A DNA stretch of 7,899 nt, from assembly GCA_943845485.1 (NCBI GenBank), contig CALTNV010000112.1, positions 1-7,899 of the forward strand. Reading direction: 5' to 3'. The stretch is from an uncultured Flavobacteriales bacterium (GTDB lineage: Bacteria > Bacteroidota > Bacteroidia > Flavobacteriales > CALTNV01). Below, in pieces: positions 6,690 through 7,899 of this stretch; positions within the stretch are counted from its first letter, which is position 1, and every line of letters starts with the position of its first letter. The position numbers and the translations under genes are program-made. A model generated the notes under the pieces. That model was not told the origin of the DNA and made no database searches. It saw only the letters and a list, made by a program, of their open reading frames with translations.

Positions 6690-7145
6690 ATGGCTTTAAG
6701 TGTAGGAGATAAAATTTTACCATTTACTTTACCAAATCAAAATGGTGAAGATATTTCAATAGAAACAATCATTGGTAAAAGTAATATTGTTATCTATTTT
6801 TATCCAAAAGATAATAGCTTAAACTGTACAAAAGAAGCTTGTGGTTTTAGAGACATGTATGAGCAATATTTGGAACACGATGTTGTTGTTTTAGGGGTAA
6901 GTTCTGATAGTGTTGCAAAGCATAAAAAATTTCACACTAAAAATCATTTAAATTTTGATGTTTTGAGTGATAAAAATGCAAAGGTTAGAAATTTATTTGG
7001 TGTCCCTTCTAAATTTTGGCTTATACCTGGTAGGGTTACCTACGTCATTGATAAGAAAGGGGAGATTGTTAAGATTTTTGACTCTATGTTTAATCCGTCA
7101 AAACATATTGAGGAATCTATTCAGATATTTAATCAAAATAAATAA
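6690..7145 (+). CDS. Peroxiredoxin, BCP/PrxQ type (thiol peroxidase)
   Basis: This enzyme reduces hydrogen peroxide and organic hydroperoxides with thioredoxin-type electrons in the cytoplasm. The 151-aa protein is the size of BCP/PrxQ members. The peroxidatic motif reads YPKDNSLNCTKEACGFRD (residues 38-55): Pro39, Ser43 and Cys46 satisfy PxxxS/TxxC, and Cys51 is the resolving cysteine five residues later, as in E. coli BCP. The conserved Arg is Arg115 in PGRVTYVID. The segment just before Cys46 is SLN where most members have TPG, an unusual change. The start is set by the family-typical MALSVGDKILPFTLP. The purine run AGAGGGGA sits directly against the ATG (6690), too close to be a normal ribosome-binding site. 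It follows ribH by 30 bp with no promoter-like box, so it is probably the last gene of the same operon, and it ends in the shared terminator. Confidence 0.93.
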   Translation: MALSVGDKILPFTLPNQNGEDISIETIIGKSNIVIYFYPKDNSLNCTKEACGFRDMYEQYLEHDVVVLGVSSDSVAKHKKFHTKNHLNFDVLSDKNAKVRNLFGVPSKFWLIPGRVTYVIDKKGEIVKIFDSMFNPSKHIEESIQIFNQNK

Positions 7146-7188
7146 TTAAAAAACCAACTAACTTTAGTTGGTTTTTTAATTATTTATT
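7137..7188. terminator. Bidirectional intrinsic terminator, perfect 24-bp stem
   Basis: Bases 7137-7160 are perfectly complementary to 7165-7188 around the 4-nt loop ACTT. The GC-containing core is CCAACTA/TAGTTGG, flanked by six A on the left and six T on the right, so each strand yields a hairpin followed by a U run. The stop codon of the peroxiredoxin gene (7143-7145) and that of the DUF2071 gene (7176-7178) both lie inside the stem. It therefore ends both converging transcripts. Confidence 0.9.
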
Positions 7189-7899
7189 ATATTTTTTTTC
7201 TTTACAATTACTTCAGACCCTTCAGTAAGAATTATTGAATGGGGAGTTTTTGACGTTAAAAAATTAAAATCACTTCCAAAAATATCACCAAAATCAAATT
7301 TAATATCAACATCAATAATTTTATAGGTCTTCCATTTAGGATGACTGATTCTATAAGAGGTTGAGTTTTGTTTATTTGTTTTTGCTGTTCCCCACATATG
7401 ACTGTTAAAAAAATCTTCTTCAGAATCTTTTAACGTTTCTTCCGCTTTTTTTTGGGAAATAATTTTAACAGAACTCCATTTTTTATTTTTTATTCCATAT
7501 TCTGTAATAAGACTTTCTTTATTATCTGTCCATTTATGATTCATTTTTACTGTTTTGTAATTTTCCTTATAAATAGCTTTTGCAACCAGCGTAAGTGCTT
7601 TTTTAGGAAAAAAAAGATGTGTAAAAGCAACCTCTTTTCTCCAAACTCCAGGGCTTATTTCTCTTTTTAAATAAAAACGTAGGTTTATTTCTTCAAATTG
7701 ATGATAAAAAGGAACTTTAAAACCCAATAGTTTAGTGTTACAATACCTAAAGCATACTAAGCTTATAAATACTTTATCATTAAATGTGTCTAGTTGAGTT
7801 CCATGGGGTATATATTTTTTTAATATAGCAGGAGCTATTTCGTAATTTATAGAGCTTAGCCTATTCCAATTAGAAGTTAAAAATATATCTTTTTTATTA
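7176..7899 (-). CDS. DUF2071 (YqjF-like) family protein, 5' partial at window edge
   Basis: This is a protein of the DUF2071/YqjF family, whose biochemical function is not established. The reading frame stays open without a stop from the TAA at 7176-7178 to the right edge, giving 240 visible residues. The first start-like codon in the frame, TTG at 7727, is not the start. The 57 codons upstream of it encode the most typical part of the family: FLTSNWNRLSSINYEI (visible residues 6-21), then PAILKKYIPHGTQLDTF (23-39) and KVFISLVCFRYCNTK (42-56), continuing smoothly into FEEINLRFYLKR (68-79). Family members usually begin only a few residues before the FLTxxW segment, so the missing part is probably short. 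No signal peptide or membrane segment is seen. It converges on the peroxiredoxin gene through a shared terminator. The family call is confident, but any role would be a guess. Confidence 0.85.
   Translation of the reverse strand, partial: NKKDIFLTSNWNRLSSINYEIAPAILKKYIPHGTQLDTFNDKVFISLVCFRYCNTKLLGFKVPFYHQFEEINLRFYLKREISPGVWRKEVAFTHLFFPKKALTLVAKAIYKENYKTVKMNHKWTDNKESLITEYGIKNKKWSSVKIISQKKAEETLKDSEEDFFNSHMWGTAKTNKQNSTSYRISHPKWKTYKIIDVDIKFDFGDIFGSDFNFLTSKTPHSIILTEGSEVIVKKKNIINN

Noticed and set aside
7452..7670. Plus-strand open frame antisense to the DUF2071 gene
   Set aside because: It is a low-complexity Phe/Cys-rich shadow of the minus-strand gene, with no start context.

Overview
This is an AT-rich stretch of ordinary chromosomal core genes from a member of Bacteroidota, most likely a flavobacterium (class Flavobacteriia). 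I cannot name the genus. Three things support this. One gene encodes an Omp85-family lipoprotein of the TamL type, with the GGANDIRAW and GESPVLLD motifs typical of Bacteroidota. The promoters match the Bacteroidota -7 consensus TAnnTTTG. Start codons lack well-spaced Shine-Dalgarno sequences and follow A/T-rich leaders. I see no mobile element, CRISPR array, tRNA, rRNA, prophage or transferred island.

Layout. Positions 1-602 (+) hold the 3' two-thirds of an RluA/RluD-family pseudouridine synthase. It converges, 13 bp apart, on a large minus-strand gene (616-3138) for the TamL-like outer-membrane lipoprotein. Divergent from tamL is a TrmH/SpoU-family RNA 2'-O-methyltransferase gene (3239-3985, +). 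It converges, with 4 bp between stop codons, on a two-gene minus-strand operon: recF (4289-5365, TTG start), then a DUF721/DciA-like gene (3990-4283). From the opposite side of a 105-bp divergent promoter region runs a plus-strand operon: a membrane-anchored TPR protein (5471-6163), ribH (6171-6659) and a BCP-type peroxiredoxin (6690-7145). A perfect 24-bp inverted repeat forms a bidirectional terminator between the peroxiredoxin gene and a convergent DUF2071 (YqjF-like) gene. That last gene fills the window from 7176 to the right edge and is cut at its 5' end.

Functions. The genes cover rRNA/tRNA modification (RluA and TrmH families), outer-membrane biogenesis (TamL), DNA repair and replication (RecF, DciA-like), an envelope TPR protein that may assist secretion or folding, riboflavin synthesis (RibH) and peroxide detoxification (peroxiredoxin). 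Packing is very tight: the only stretches without a coding call are the two divergent promoter regions, of about 100 bp each, and gaps of 30 bp or less.

I found no convincing undescribed system. The points most worth a second look are the changed active-site loop of the peroxiredoxin, the apparent absence of tamB beside tamL, the lysine-rich segment in TamL, the recF-DUF721 operon, the TTG start of recF, and the DUF2071 gene, whose true N-terminus lies well beyond the first obvious start-like codon.
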